Position numbers and translations under genes: made by a program
Assembly: GCF_016545825.1 (NCBI RefSeq)
Contig: NC_052622.1
Location: 10,049,001 to 10,113,000, forward strand
Source: Eucalyptus grandis
Taxonomy: Eukaryota; Streptophyta; Magnoliopsida; Myrtales; Myrtaceae
Direction of reading: 5' to 3'
Length of the DNA stretch: 64,000 nucleotides
In this document: piece after piece, positions 1 through 17,290 of the stretch
Layout: each line of letters starts with the position of its first letter
Position numbering within the stretch: the stretch's first letter is position 1
The notes under the pieces: model-generated
What the model was told of the DNA's origin: nothing
Seen by the model: the letters and a program-made list of their open reading frames with translations, nothing else
The model's database searches: none

Positions 1-137
1 TAATTCCTTACGATGTAAATCTTCAGTAAATTTATCGAGAGTCGAGTTGTGCCTTTATCGTTTCCTCTTTTCAAAATATTTCTCTCAATTAGCAATTTTC
101 CTTTTACTAAAAGCTTCCTGTTTAGGTGTTATTGGAG

Positions 138-192
138 AAGGAAACTGTAATTTTTTTTTTTTTTTTTTTTTGGTCGAAAGGAAACTGTAATT
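138..192 (-). repeat. Minimal poly(A) insertion with 15-bp target duplication (WRKY intron)
   Basis: The 15-mer AAGGAAACTGTAATT occurs at 138-152 and again at 178-192. Between the copies is a T-run plus GGTCGA, which on the minus strand reads TCGACC followed by about 19 A. The structure (direct repeat, tiny body, A-tail) is that of an extremely 5'-truncated retroposed sequence in the WRKY intron. The origin is inferred; the repeats are read directly. Confidence 0.7.
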
Positions 193-340
193 CAGAAGTA
201 GGCAGATTATAGTAGGCTTAAATTCTCAAACGAGTTCAATTAGCAGTCAAACTTCTTGCTAAAGTTCCCTTCTTATATGACCCTTCGTTTGGTATCCATC
301 GAATTTGTCCTTAGTGCTTACTCTCTGATTTCTCGTTTAG

Positions 341-1048
341 GTACAAAGATGTGCAGAGGATCGGTCCGTGCTCATCACCACATATGAGGGCAATCACAAC
401 CACCCATTACCTCCCGCCGCCATGGCAATGGCCGCGACAACCTCCTCAGCGGCTCGGATGTTGCTGTCCGGGTCAATGCCAAGCGGCGAAGGGCTGATGA
501 ACACCAATTTTCTCACCAGAACACTCCTTCCATGCTCTTCCAGCATGGCAACTATATCAGCTTCAGCCCCATTCCCTACTGTTACACTGGACTTAACTCA
601 AAACCCCAACACATTACAGTCTCAGGCTTCACCGGGCCAATTCCAGGTCCCATTCCCGAACCCAGGCTCGAGCTTGCCCAACCATTCGGCTGCTTTGCTA
701 CCTCAGATCTTTGGCCAGGCTCTGTACAATCAGTCCAAGTTCTCTGGCCTTCAAATGTCTCAGGATGCAAAGGCATGCCGATTGGAAGGCCAACCCCAAT
801 TGCCACAGCCACCAGGTCAAGGCCAGCCGAATAGCATCTTCACCACCGACACGCTAAGTGCGGCCACTGCCGCCATCGCAACCAATCCAAATTTCACCGC
901 TGCCCTAGCTGCAGCGATCTCCTCCATAATGGGCGGCTCGAATCCAAGCGGGAGCAGCGGCATGTCGAGCCTCGTGCCATCTGGCGCAAATAACCGAAGC
1001 AATAGCAGCAGCAATAACTGTAGCAATGACAACAAAATCAGCAGTTGA
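341..1048 (+). CDS. WRKY transcription factor, group IIb, C-terminal exon (partial)
   Basis: This is the last coding exon of a nuclear DNA-binding regulator that recognises W-boxes. An acceptor (tttag) ends at 340, and the exon opens in frame with VQRCAEDRSVLITTYEGNH followed by NH and PLPPAAMAMA. This is the back half of a WRKY domain, including the HNH zinc-ligand pair. The phase-0 break just before V-Q-R is the intron position typical of group IIa/IIb. The tail resembles the WRKY6/31/42 branch: an alanine-rich block (TLSAATAAIATNPNFTAALA) precedes a Ser/Asn-rich end. The exon encodes 235 residues before a TGA at 1046-1048. The WRKYGQK heptad and the first two zinc cysteines must lie in an exon left of base 1, because 1-340 reads as intron. 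An AATAAA lies at 1069-1074. Family assignment is firm; the exact orthologue is not. Confidence 0.93.
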   Translation, partial: VQRCAEDRSVLITTYEGNHNHPLPPAAMAMAATTSSAARMLLSGSMPSGEGLMNTNFLTRTLLPCSSSMATISASAPFPTVTLDLTQNPNTLQSQASPGQFQVPFPNPGSSLPNHSAALLPQIFGQALYNQSKFSGLQMSQDAKACRLEGQPQLPQPPGQGQPNSIFTTDTLSAATAAIATNPNFTAALAAAISSIMGGSNPSGSSGMSSLVPSGANNRSNSSSNNCSNDNKISS

Positions 1049-4000
1049 AGTCTTCCACCAAGCAATCAAATAAAGAAGTCAAGAAAACTCCAGTATTTCT
1101 TCTCTCCTAGAGAGGAAGTTCTTTCATTCTCTTTGTTTTTCAATTATTGCAACTACAACTACTCTTTTCATTGGCCTTTTGTTTTGGGGGATGTAGAGGA
1201 TAAAAAAAAAAAACTAAGGTATACATGGTCTTCTTTTAGGGTTTTCTTGGGGTGGAAGGGAAATGGGAAGTGAACATAGCATTACTATTCTTTCTTTATT
1301 AAATAATTTGTGGGTCATCATAATTCAAGTGCATGTCACTATATAAAGCCAAACAAAAGAAAAAAAAATAAGAAGATGATAGAGAAAAGTACAAAATACA
1401 GAAGAATGAAAGTTTTGTTCTTCTTTGTTTTAATTGTGTTTTTGTATGTATAAGGAAATCAATGGAAGGTACCTCTTTTGTTATATTCTCATTGTCAAAT
1501 TGATCGTGTTGTTTGTACTTTTCTTTCTAGATGAAGCCAAAGCAAAAGTAGAAGACAAAGAAAAGTGATAGGAATAGGAGGGCAGTTTTGGGTTTATCCG
1601 TTCCTTTTGTAGTTACTTTAATCAAGTGGCGGTCAAGAGAGGAGTCAAGAATATCGTCCAAAAAAAAATCATACAAAATTATTAAAATAAAGAAGAAAGG
1701 TGGGTTTTTTCCAAGATTATGAAGGGAGTGTCATGAGAGCAAGAAATTATTGCAAGTAGGCTTTAATTTCTTAATGGTGTAATCACATTGCAAGTATCTA
1801 CACTTTTGTTCTTTTCAAAATTGAGTTTATAAACTTTTTATTATTCGGCCAAGAATCTTAGCTTTTTAAATGTGAGACCCAAGTTAAAATTGTGGATGGA
1901 AAATGTCAAATTGGACATTAATGCCGATTAATTACCATTAATTCCCCATTGGTCTCCAACATAGCTTTTTGAATGATGCTATGTCAACCCAGACATATTG
2001 GATAGTTCAAATCAATACTCTTTTTTTCTTTCATCGTCATACACTACCTAAATGGAAATGACATGAAAAGCGAGCCACATCAACAATTGACTTTAAATTG
2101 AACTAAGTACGGAGCTATTTATGCAAGATCACATAACATGGCAATTTATTAAATAGATATATCATATTGAACCAAACTTGAAAGTTGAGGTACTTAATTG
2201 AAAAAAAAAAAAAAGTTAAGGTACTTGATTGTAAAACGAACAAAAGCTTCAAGGACTTGATTAAAAAAAAAAAATTACCTAGTCCCCATATCTACTGATT
2301 TTGTTATCTTTTAATAGATTACCGCGATATAATTATTCTTTTTTAACTTGTTCTTTTCATTTTCTATCACTTAATTTTTTTTTAATAATTTATTGTGTTA
2401 ATTCCAATACGTGAGTTCTACCATATAAAGACATGCTTTCAATATATCCCATCAAGTTATAGTTTATATTATTCAACATTTCCTTCATAAATTTTTGTCA
2501 TCACTTAGAATTTAATTTTGATTTAATAATTTTTAAAATATTCCGTATTACTGTACAGTCATACATACATACATTTATATGTATGGAATTAAAGTGTCAA
2601 TGCTTGTAGGCGAACTTAACAAGATTTCTTAATTATGTAACTAACTAAATTTAAGTACAAGAGTGAATTATTGATAAGCATGTGTTTAACAATTGAAGAA
2701 TAAACATATTAACCCACTTAATGTCATTATTTTCTTTGTTATTTTAATAATTAGTTTTCATATGTAAACTCTTCATACTTAACTATAATCATTGCAATAA
2801 AGAAAATGATACAAAAAGTTACCAATGACTCAATTAATTTATGACTTGCAGCTTATATTAAGTAGAGTTCTCAAATGCCATATCATAACACAAGAAGACT
2901 GTTGATAATTTAATAATGGCTTATGAATCCGAATAATATTATTTCTAAAATCACAAAATAATTTCTCCTTTTTCTTTTCCTTCAAAACAATTATTTTAAA
3001 TGCCTTCTTTATTGCTCAATAAATTTTAGTTTTTTCCAAGGGTTTGTGGTTTGAGTAGATGACACGTCAAGTAAAGAGAAGGTGGGATCACTCGTTGCTT
3101 TGTCTCATCTGATCTTAAATGGGTGTGATGGGGAATAATCTCTAGGCCCATCCATGTTCCAATCAAAGTTTAATTGTTGAATTGTAGTTTTGTGTGCTTT
3201 TGTCTTGACTTGAAGAATTCTTGTATTAATAATGACAATGAAATTCACAAGAGAAAGCTTGAAGATGATGATGATGAACTTGGATCCTTGCTCCCCTAAT
3301 TATGTCTTTGCTTGATTCAAATAATCCATATTGCTGAAAATGATGTGAGGCAAATAGAAGTCACCATATAACACAAATACATAGCTTTTATCTAGACATG
3401 GTTACTAATAGATCACATAATCTTAGATAATGATGTAATAGTAATATTATCTTTATACTATCTAGTGTACCGAGAGAGCGAGAGAGAGGGGGGAGGGAGA
3501 AAAAACCCATCTCTACAAGCAGATGGTATGAATTCTCGAGAAACCATTCTTCTAAAATTAATATTTAGACGGTTAGAACACACATCACATTGTTAGATAC
3601 ACTACGATGAGAAAATATGTGGTGATTAAATTATAGAAGGAAAGTAATGCATTGGTGATAGGCTCTTTTAGCAACAAAAGAAGAGAGGGGGAGAGGAAAG
3701 ACCGAGCTAAGTGGAGTGGGGTGAGTGGGTGAGTTGGATGATTTACAAACCGGGTTAAAGCAAGCTAAACATGTGCAAATGGTTGTCCGTTTTTGGACGA
3801 TAATTAGAAAGTGTGTCATAATGGTACTTGGATGACTTAAGTTGATGACTTGTGTAGTCATAAATATCATGTTGATGACCCATGTAGTCATAAATTTCAC
3901 GTGATGACTCATGTGTCACTAATATTTCAGGATGAGTTATGATAATGAGGCATGATGTAATTAATGTTCCAATGTGAGTTATCCCGATGAGTCATGATGT

Positions 4001-5518
4001 AATTAATATTCTAGGATGAGTCATGGTTCTAGATGTCAAAGTATTTTATGAGGCATCGATATGCTTGTGTCACAAATGATGTGATCTTGTTTATCTTTTC
4101 TTTCCCTTATGTCTATAAAAGGCATGGTTTGTAATATGTTAATGCAAGACACCTTTATCAACAAAATATTGTGTTTGTGTGCTCAAATCATGTAAAACTA
4201 ATTCTCTCTTCTTCTCTTCAAATTTCTAGGAATCTTAGAATAGTGAGATCAACCTTATCCTGATAGTCTGCACTCACTTTCATAAAGATCTTGTACATTA
4301 GAAACTAAGGCAAGAAAATCTTTTGTTCAGAATGAAAGTTCAGCCAAATGCTAAAAGTCAATCTCAACAACGTAAGACCTAAGAGGTTCTACAAGTGGAC
4401 TAAATACCTGCATTTGCTAATTTCTTGCTCTAAACATAACCCCTTTTTATGGTGCTAATGAGAGAAAATAGAGATAATTGGTTATAGAGAGCTGCTAAGA
4501 ATTAATTAGTAGTAACCGGCATTTCACTTGTTTCCATATTTATAAGTATTTGCATCTACGAATTCCAACATACAAAAGCCAAGTCCCAAAAGAGGTAATA
4601 GACTTTAAAAAAAAAAAAAAAACTAGGAAAAATTAAGTGCCTGAATTAATCATGTCAAGTAACAACTACAAGCATTAAGCTGAGCATAAAAAGATTTCAA
4701 GTCATGTAAAAAAAATGGTATAATATTCATAAAATTCTAAATGCAAATGAACTAGTCAAACAGGTAATATAATGATGAGAAAGGATACCATCCCACCGAG
4801 ATTGATAATTAATAAACCAATTAAATACTAAAAATAGACTAATTTTAAAATTTATCTAACATATCAAACTAGAATGTATAATAAATTAAAATCGACAATC
4901 TTAGAAGTAAAATTTTGGAACTAAATGCAATTAATCAATCAAATAAACACGTTAGGGCATATGTTTTCACCATAATCACTCAATATGAATTTCAAATTAT
5001 TACGCATACAAGAACGAAATCATTCATGTAATAACAGAATTTCCTAATTTATTTACTATCATATCTCTAAGTTAGTAAATTTACTTAGTTTGTCGATCCA
5101 CCATATCTCTATATGAATTTAAATAAACATAAATATATTTAATTTTGTGAACATTCTTGGTTTATAATAAATCTTTTGGACCATATCATCAGGAAAGCCA
5201 CACAAACATAATATACCATTGTCCACGTTTAATTCATTATTATATATTATAAGGAGCAATTGCATATTATCACTTATCAATCTTAAACATGCACATCAAA
5301 TCATTCAAATGGTGGTCGGTCACTTAAAAGTATTAAACATAATAATATATAATTCATATGAATGAAATCACTTACAAAATGTAAAAAGTATGAAATTTTT
5401 ATCATCATGGTCAAGTTATATCTTAGCCTTAATAAAAGAAAATTAGAACATAACAAAAAAAGAAACTAGGGCAAATTAAACCCAACATTTTGAATCAATG
5501 AAAAAGAATTATGTCTCC
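1049..5518. other. AT-rich intergenic DNA, no gene seen
   Basis: After the WRKY 3' end the sequence is strongly AT-rich and has no coding region I can support. Around 2181-2270 a degenerate repeat (about AAAGTTGAGGTACTTGATTG) recurs with A-runs between copies. A short purine-rich stretch lies at 3474-3500. Around 4050-4270 a TATAAAAG (near 4111) is followed by leader-like sequence resembling the promoter half of a plant LTR, but no matching boundaries were found. The GCN4-like repeat block inside this interval is listed separately. Confidence 0.6.
3833..4030 (+). repeat. Degenerate tandem repeat rich in TGASTCA motifs
   Basis: About 200 bp consists of loosely repeated phrases of the type GATGA(G/C)TCATG, TAGTCATAAAT and ATGTAATTAATRTTC. 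The seven-base TGA(C/G)TCA (GCN4/AP-1-like bZIP site) is exact at 3905-3911, 3988-3994 and 4017-4023, with several near matches. It could be a decayed minisatellite; a regulatory role is only a possibility. Confidence 0.55.
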
Positions 5519-6241
5519 ACTTTTTGTCTTTTCTTCAAATACTTAAAAAACTCCCACGACCATGAAAAACAATTTAAGAATAAAAATTAATTGTCCCCTC
5601 AAGTTCTCAATATTATTAGATTAATAGGATAACATCCAAGGCTAACTCATACATACAATTAGGGAATAAATCATAGAATTCATAATTTGACATCCACCCT
5701 AAGTAGCGTCTTCCTTTCATTCTTTTTGAATTTTTTCCTTATTTTCTCCAACTATCATTATGCTACATAGACAAGGAAAATTTGAATAAATAAAAGGAAA
5801 TCAAAATATTTCAAGAGAATCATCAAAGATCAATGAAATATTTCACTCTCTTTGCCAAACTCCATTTTAAGTGACCTTATAGTCAAGAGAAAGATTTTTC
5901 AAAATAATCCATAACTTAACTGACTCAAAATTGTCAAAAAAATTGAAAAAAAATTGACCCGAAAATATATTGGTTGCTATTATTCATCATGCACATTAAA
6001 CTTGGAAAATGTGCTTTGCCCACAACCGCAAAGATTTAAGTACATATTTTGGCAGCACTTTACAATTTGGAGAACATGACCTAAAAGACAAATGACGCAA
6101 CAATACATTATTCATGCTCTCAACAAATCTATTCCACCAAACATTGAAAAATAAAGAGTATATTCACAAATCTCATTCATAAAAAATTATATCCATTACA
6201 CTGGGATTCCATTAAATTATCTTCAATAATATCCCAAAAAT
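5519..6241 (+). repeat. Tandem duplication, copy A (uninterrupted)
   Basis: This segment is collinear with 6353-8242. Both begin around ACTTTT-TCTTTT-TTCAAAATACTT, pass through TCATAGAATTCATAATTTGA, ATTGTTGGTTGCTATT-like text and CACAATTTGGAG, and end at CTTCAATAATATCCCAAAAAT. Copy A lacks both insertions found in copy B and so shows the empty sites. No coding potential was recognised. Confidence 0.8.
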
Positions 6242-7018
6242 CCATCTATAATAGAAAAACAAAATCACCAACTATTAATGTAAATATCTTCAATGAGATA
6301 TAGCAATTAATCTTATTTATTCACACACACACATGACAATTATTCTATCATCACTTTTATCTTTTATTCAAAATACTTGAAAACTCCTAGAATAATGAAA
6401 AAATATCTTTTAAAAAAAAAAACCTACTTGTCCTCCCTAGCTCTCAACATTATCATATTTCTAGTATAAGGTAACTGCTTATTTTTTACATAAAATTAAG
6501 TAATAAATCACATAATTCTTAATTGGCATCTACATTCCAATGCTTTTGCATAAAATTAAGAAATAAATCATAGAATTCATAATTTGAGTATTCCAACACT
6601 TCTATGAGTGACATCTTCCTTTCCGTCTTTTTGTCATTTTTCATTATTTTCTCAATGTCTCGTTATATTGCATAAACAAGAAAATTTTGAGTAAATGAAA
6701 GTAAATCCAATTATTTCTCACAAATATTACTTAATTTGTTGCATAAAATAGGTAAAGTAATTATATTTTTGTAGAGTTTTCAAAGACTAAATGAAAGGTT
6801 TCACTCTTTCTGTCAAACTTTGTTTTAAGCGAACTTATAGTCAAATGAAAGATCTTTCAAAGTACTAGAAGATCTATAACTTGGCCAACCCAAAATTGAG
6901 CCGCAAATCAAGGAAATTTGACTAAAAAATTTGTTGGTTGCTATTGTTCACACATTCTAAACTTGAAAATGTGCTTTGACCACAACCGCCATGATTGATA
7001 GCACTTCACAATTTGGAG

Positions 7019-8026
7019 TAGGGGTGAACATGGTCCGGGTTGGGCCAGTTCACCCCCTAACCCTAGGACCAACTTGCACAGTACCGGTCCTCAATTTTTG
7101 GGATCGAGGACCAATCCAATTGAGCTTGGGACCGAGGACTAGACCGACCTAATGGGTTCGGTCCGATTCCAAAGTCAACCCGGGACCAACCGATAGTTTT
7201 TTATTTAATTTTTTGTACTCCGTAAAAAAACGATTACCCAATGGGTTCGATCCAATTTTCAGGTCAATCCAAGACCAACCAATAATTTTTTATTTCATTT
7301 TTTATACTCTTTGAAAGGGCAACCGAGAACTGTACCGACCCAATGGATTTAATGATGAGCGATGTCCGCTAAGAAAGGCAAGCGGTGAGGATCAAGTGGG
7401 ATGAGCGTCAAACAGAATGAATATCAAATGTCGAGCGGAGAGCAACAAGCCAAGCGAGCATCGAGCAACGAGCGGCACGAATGACCCAAAGCGAGCAAGG
7501 CGAGTGTCAAGTGGCGAGCGAAGAAGTTGTTTCTTTCGATTTTGGCAAATTGAATATTAAGATGACAAATAAGATAGAAGAGAACAAATACTAGAGGAGG
7601 ATGCCATAAGGAGTTATTTATGCCTTTTTGGATGCCGATAGGACTCCTCACAAAAACATTTTCCTCTTTCGTAAATTATGACTATCGATACTGTAAAAGA
7701 CATTAAAAATCTAAGTTATTAAATAATAATGTAAAATTACTTGAACTCCTCACTAAAGAGTTATTAACTGTTGTTGACACTATTTATTTCAAGATTTTCT
7801 TTATATAAAAAAATTATAAATAACATATTAGATATATATCGTCAGGGTTGGTCCGGGTTGGACCGACCCAAAACTCTTAGGACTGAGAACCGACTCGCAC
7901 AATGCTAGTCCAGAAATTCTAGGATCAAAGACCGATCTAGTCTTCTTGGGAACCGGACCAGGACCGACAAGGTTGGGTCGATCCAGGGTCAGTCCAAGGT
8001 TGACCTTAAACCAATGCTCACCCCTA
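7019..8026. mobile_element. Non-autonomous hAT transposon (hAT-1)
   Basis: The ends are inverted: TAGGGGTGAACA at the left and, on the complementary strand at the right, TAGGGGTGAGCA. An identical 8-bp flank ATTTGGAG lies at 7011-7018 and 8027-8034, the target-duplication length of the hAT superfamily. Copy A of the host duplication has this 8-mer only once, as an empty site should. The 1,008-bp element has no transposase frame. It is filled with GGACCGR/GGGTTGG-type subterminal motifs and contains an internal duplication (7151-7225 versus 7240-7315). It must rely on a transposase from elsewhere. Confidence 0.9.
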
Positions 8027-8128
8027 ATTTGGAGGACATGTACCTAAAAGACAAATGAGACAGCAATGCATTATTCATACTCTCAACAGATCTATTATAC
8101 CAAATCTTGAAAAATAAAGAGATTACTC

Positions 8129-8181
8129 ACATATCTGGCTCATACTGACCAAAAAAAAAAAAAAAAACATATCTGGCTCAT
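8129..8181 (+). repeat. Minimal poly(A) insertion with 15-bp target duplication
   Basis: ACATATCTGGCTCAT occurs at 8129-8143 and 8167-8181. The intervening 23 bases are ACTGACC plus an A-run. The homologous position in copy A (about 6163-6185) has no A-run and no duplication, so the insertion is later than the tandem duplication. Confidence 0.78.
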
Positions 8182-8242
8182 CAAGAATTATATTGATGGT
8201 GTTGGGATTCCATTTAGTTATCTTCAATAATATCCCAAAAAT

Positions 8243-9150
8243 ACTTGGGGTTTCAAATTTGTTCTAAATTATTAAAAAAAAATAATGCAAATGTGAGCTA
8301 TTAGCATGAATTGAAAAGTACCTGGGTTTCAAGGTACTAATAAGGACTATTACCAACTTGCATGATTCCTACAACCAAAGCCATATTACTTTAGGGCACA
8401 AACCTTAAACGTGCACAGATTATATCCTCACAAATTAGGATTTAAAGCTCAAACTTTTACAACACTCACTTCAATCCTATGTATAGTCCTAGTAGGTAGA
8501 CTTGGAGGATAGTAAGTTCACCATATTGCTCGCCGTCACCTTGGTCCTCCCTCTTGTCATCAATTAGGGTTGGGCTCGGGCACACAAGAGTAGCACGGCA
8601 TGTTGGACCGTCATACTTCGCATTTGATTAGTTGGAAGGAAAACTTAATTACAATTAATTGAAATCAATACTATAATAGTGTCACGAGTAAGTTATTTTT
8701 CACAAAATCTCCTAGTTACGACTTGGATGGCTTGCCTTGGATGAGTTGGAAGACGAGGTTTGATACCGGAAGCCAAAATTCCTTGAGAAAAAACTAACGA
8801 AAGAATTGGATGAAAATGTTAGGAAGGAACGGGGAATGGATGGTCAGAGAAAACATTATCAACCGGGCTAAACCAGATTGTTGCCCCCCAAATCACCTAA
8901 CATGGGAAAGACCAAAACGGGCCCTTAGTGGGCCTACACCCGGCCCACGGCCCACGACGACCGCCCGCGATTCCAAAATTCAAGCCGTTGCCTTCCCCGT
9001 CCCCTGGCGTGGACTGGTAGTTCTGTGCTCGACAAGCCAAGCGCACGCTCCTCTACGCCGAGCCCACAGTCTGCCTCCCACGTCCACCCAATCATCCGAC
9101 GCCACGCGGTCCGCTCCCGACCCCTCCCTATTCCCAGCCGTGCGATGAAT
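8243..9150. other. Intergenic region upstream of the aspartic proteinase
   Basis: AT-rich sequence gives way from about 8880 to C-rich, CpG-containing sequence that probably belongs to the promoter of the downstream gene. No convincing TATA box was picked out, and no separate gene is supported here. Confidence 0.45.
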
Positions 9151-9179
9151 CCAGCCAGTCCCGATCGACGCTGGCCGTG

Positions 9180-14772
<5,593 letters not shown>

Positions 14773-17251
14773 CTTCTGCAGTTGTTACCTTACTGTTGTG
14801 ATGCGATGGTGCCTCTATCCATAGACGCTCATCTGGACTTTGTAATGTAAATATCGTGGTGCAATATGTTTCTAAATTTAAACTAGACAGCGTGATCCTC
14901 TGACATTTGTCATCTGATTATCCTGTAAAACATAAGGAGCGTGAGATAATATTGAAGTTCACGTACTGTATACGAAGTCAAGCCAATGTCCGTCCAGTAA
15001 CCAAATGAAGAATGCTACTACCACGTGATCTAGAATACCCGGAACTGGAACATACAGAGTCGAATCAAATTCACCGTGCGCGTCACATTCTTCTCGAGTA
15101 TGAGCAAAGATAAAGATCCTTAATTTGTGCACTGAAAAAGGGTAAAAAAGAAAAAGAAAAGAAGGAAAAGGATCATTGGCGCTTTGAACATTTAAAGGGT
15201 GTGGACAGATCTCGAATCCTTTTTGCAAGAATCAAGCATGAGGGGAGACCAAAACGAGCGTCTGAGCACCCTAGTTCTATCGCCCTTCCTTAGGTAACCT
15301 TTTCGCTAGGCTTTGAGAGTGGAACGGCGGCATCATGTACCAAACATAATGTGCCTAGGGTTGGAATGTACTCCTAAGATGCGGAACCTGCAATCCGTGA
15401 GCCGCTGTATTCGATGGTCAATATCCATTGATGCATATGCACTCTAATCTCCTCTCTAATTATTCTTCAGAAAGAAGGTAAGAAAATCAGCCCCGAAGCA
15501 CTTTACGAGTCTTGAAGAGAAAGATACTGACGTGCGCCGATCATGTTGAAGTCAATAACTAGGGACAAAGAAAAGGGAAAGAGAACCCCTTTTTAATTTG
15601 AAATGGGCCAATGAGCGGACGCATTACCAACATAGACTAGGCTGCGATCACTAAGAAATCGCCCTCAAAACAATGCAGTGGAATGTCAAAAGGCACACAT
15701 TCAAAAGGTCTAGTCATTATAATGCCGGCTTAACAACCTTAATCATGGAAAAGCATTCTCTTCGCGATGAAAGGCACCGCTAGTCAAGGGTTCTTTATCG
15801 TAGGCGATTATGGGACCATCCTGAGTTGATGGTATAATCTCGAGGGGAGATGGGGTGGATACGATGATTTTGATGTCTGATAGTTTTTCAGTTTGTAAAG
15901 TTTGGTTCTTGCCCTCTTGAATGCGATTCAATTTCACTATGAAACCCATATTGAGTAGGATCAGTTTTTGGATCGTTCGGTCAATTCTAAAATACCTAAT
16001 AAAATCCAATCTACGTTCTGCTTGGTAATATTATCTCAAATAGTGGGCAAATTATGGATCGGACGATCAAATACTCTTTGCTTTTCGGTTTAATATCATT
16101 TTTTCAACTTCAATGTTTGTAGAAGATGGTTTTCTTAATGTAACAATGTTAAGTGGAAAGTCACCCAGAAATTTCACGCCGTTCTCTCTTCCGGGTCTAT
16201 AGTCGTTCTTTCCCTCGTTGCTTCATTTCTTAGCAAAAGAAACCCTGAACACATAATTCAAGATACGCCTTGAAAACTACTAGCAGAGAGAAGCGCTGTA
16301 TAAGAGAATAGAATAATAGGAAAATCAGTTTCTAGCAATTGAAAATACGATTATACGTATGCGAATGAGGACCCCGCGATGAACTTTTGACGCTTAGCGG
16401 AACAAGATCAGCGAGACGATTTTGCACATATATATCAACAACCCATCTTCATCAAATACCGACCCCTCTGCCAGCATGTTAGCTCGAGATCACATTCCCC
16501 ACGCCATGGAGTTAGGAAGCTTCGGGTACCGACTTCAACTTGCTTAGGGCAAGATCTATGGCCTGAACACATCAATCCTTTGCAATCATGAGATATTTTC
16601 GCAAGAAACCAAACCATGAGATATTTTCAGAAGAAAACAATCCATAAACCGAATGCCTTAATTTGTCAAATATCATAAGATCAAAGGCCAATGATCATGG
16701 ATCCATAGAAAGATGTGATGACAAGGAATGACTTAAGATAGTGGTGATACTCAATGGCACGCAAGATTCTGAATATGAATTATGGGGGATGGAAAAGCGA
16801 GGGACTAATTTCCAAGGGTCACCTAACTCAAGCATTTAAAGTACAACTTCTTCATTCAATTAGAGATGAAAAGCATATTCATTGGTGATGCCATTGGAGC
16901 CAAGGCAAATGAATGGTTGAGCCACCGATTTTGTTTTATTTTTCTTTTCAATTTTTGGGCGGAGATTAGTAAATGAGTGCGTTAATCTCCAAGCATACAA
17001 TTATATGGTTGAGCCACCGAATTGGTCCTTCTAGAGAGAGGAGCGCACCTAATTTCCACTCGTACCAGACTCTCAAAACGTGGTCGTTCCCGAGCCCACG
17101 CAAAATCATTTAAAAAAACGTGATTCTACTAGCGTCAGACACGTCCACACGTGCTAGTTCATCCTGGATGGTCCGCCCCGCTTGGGGGACCTGGACCCTG
17201 TTTCCTTTTCTTTCTCGCCGTCCTTCTCATTAATACGCAATGGCATCATTT

Positions 17252-17290
<39 letters not shown>

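Larger units (their letters stand above)
6353..8242 (+). repeat. Tandem duplication, copy B (interrupted by hAT and poly(A) insertion)
   Basis: This is the second, diverged copy of 5519-6241 in the same orientation. It is longer because of a 1,008-bp hAT element (7019-8026), a short poly(A) insertion (8144-8166), and a small internal duplication near 6475-6590 in which ACATAAAATTAAG-AATAAATCA-type text appears twice. Copy A therefore acts as an unoccupied reference for the insertions. Confidence 0.78.

Noticed and set aside
2181..2270. A-run between AAAGTTGAGGTACTTAATTG and AAAGTTAAGGTACTTGATTG
   Set aside because: Looks like the poly(A) insertions, but the repeat continues into a third degenerate unit, so tandem repetition explains it better.
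4050..4270. Possible solo LTR with TATAAAAG and leader-like sequence
   Set aside because: No TG...CA termini, inverted ends or target duplication could be paired.
15743..16009. Isolated 88-codon minus-strand frame in the 14.8-18.8 kb gap
   Set aside because: No family features, neighbours or splice partners; length expected by chance.
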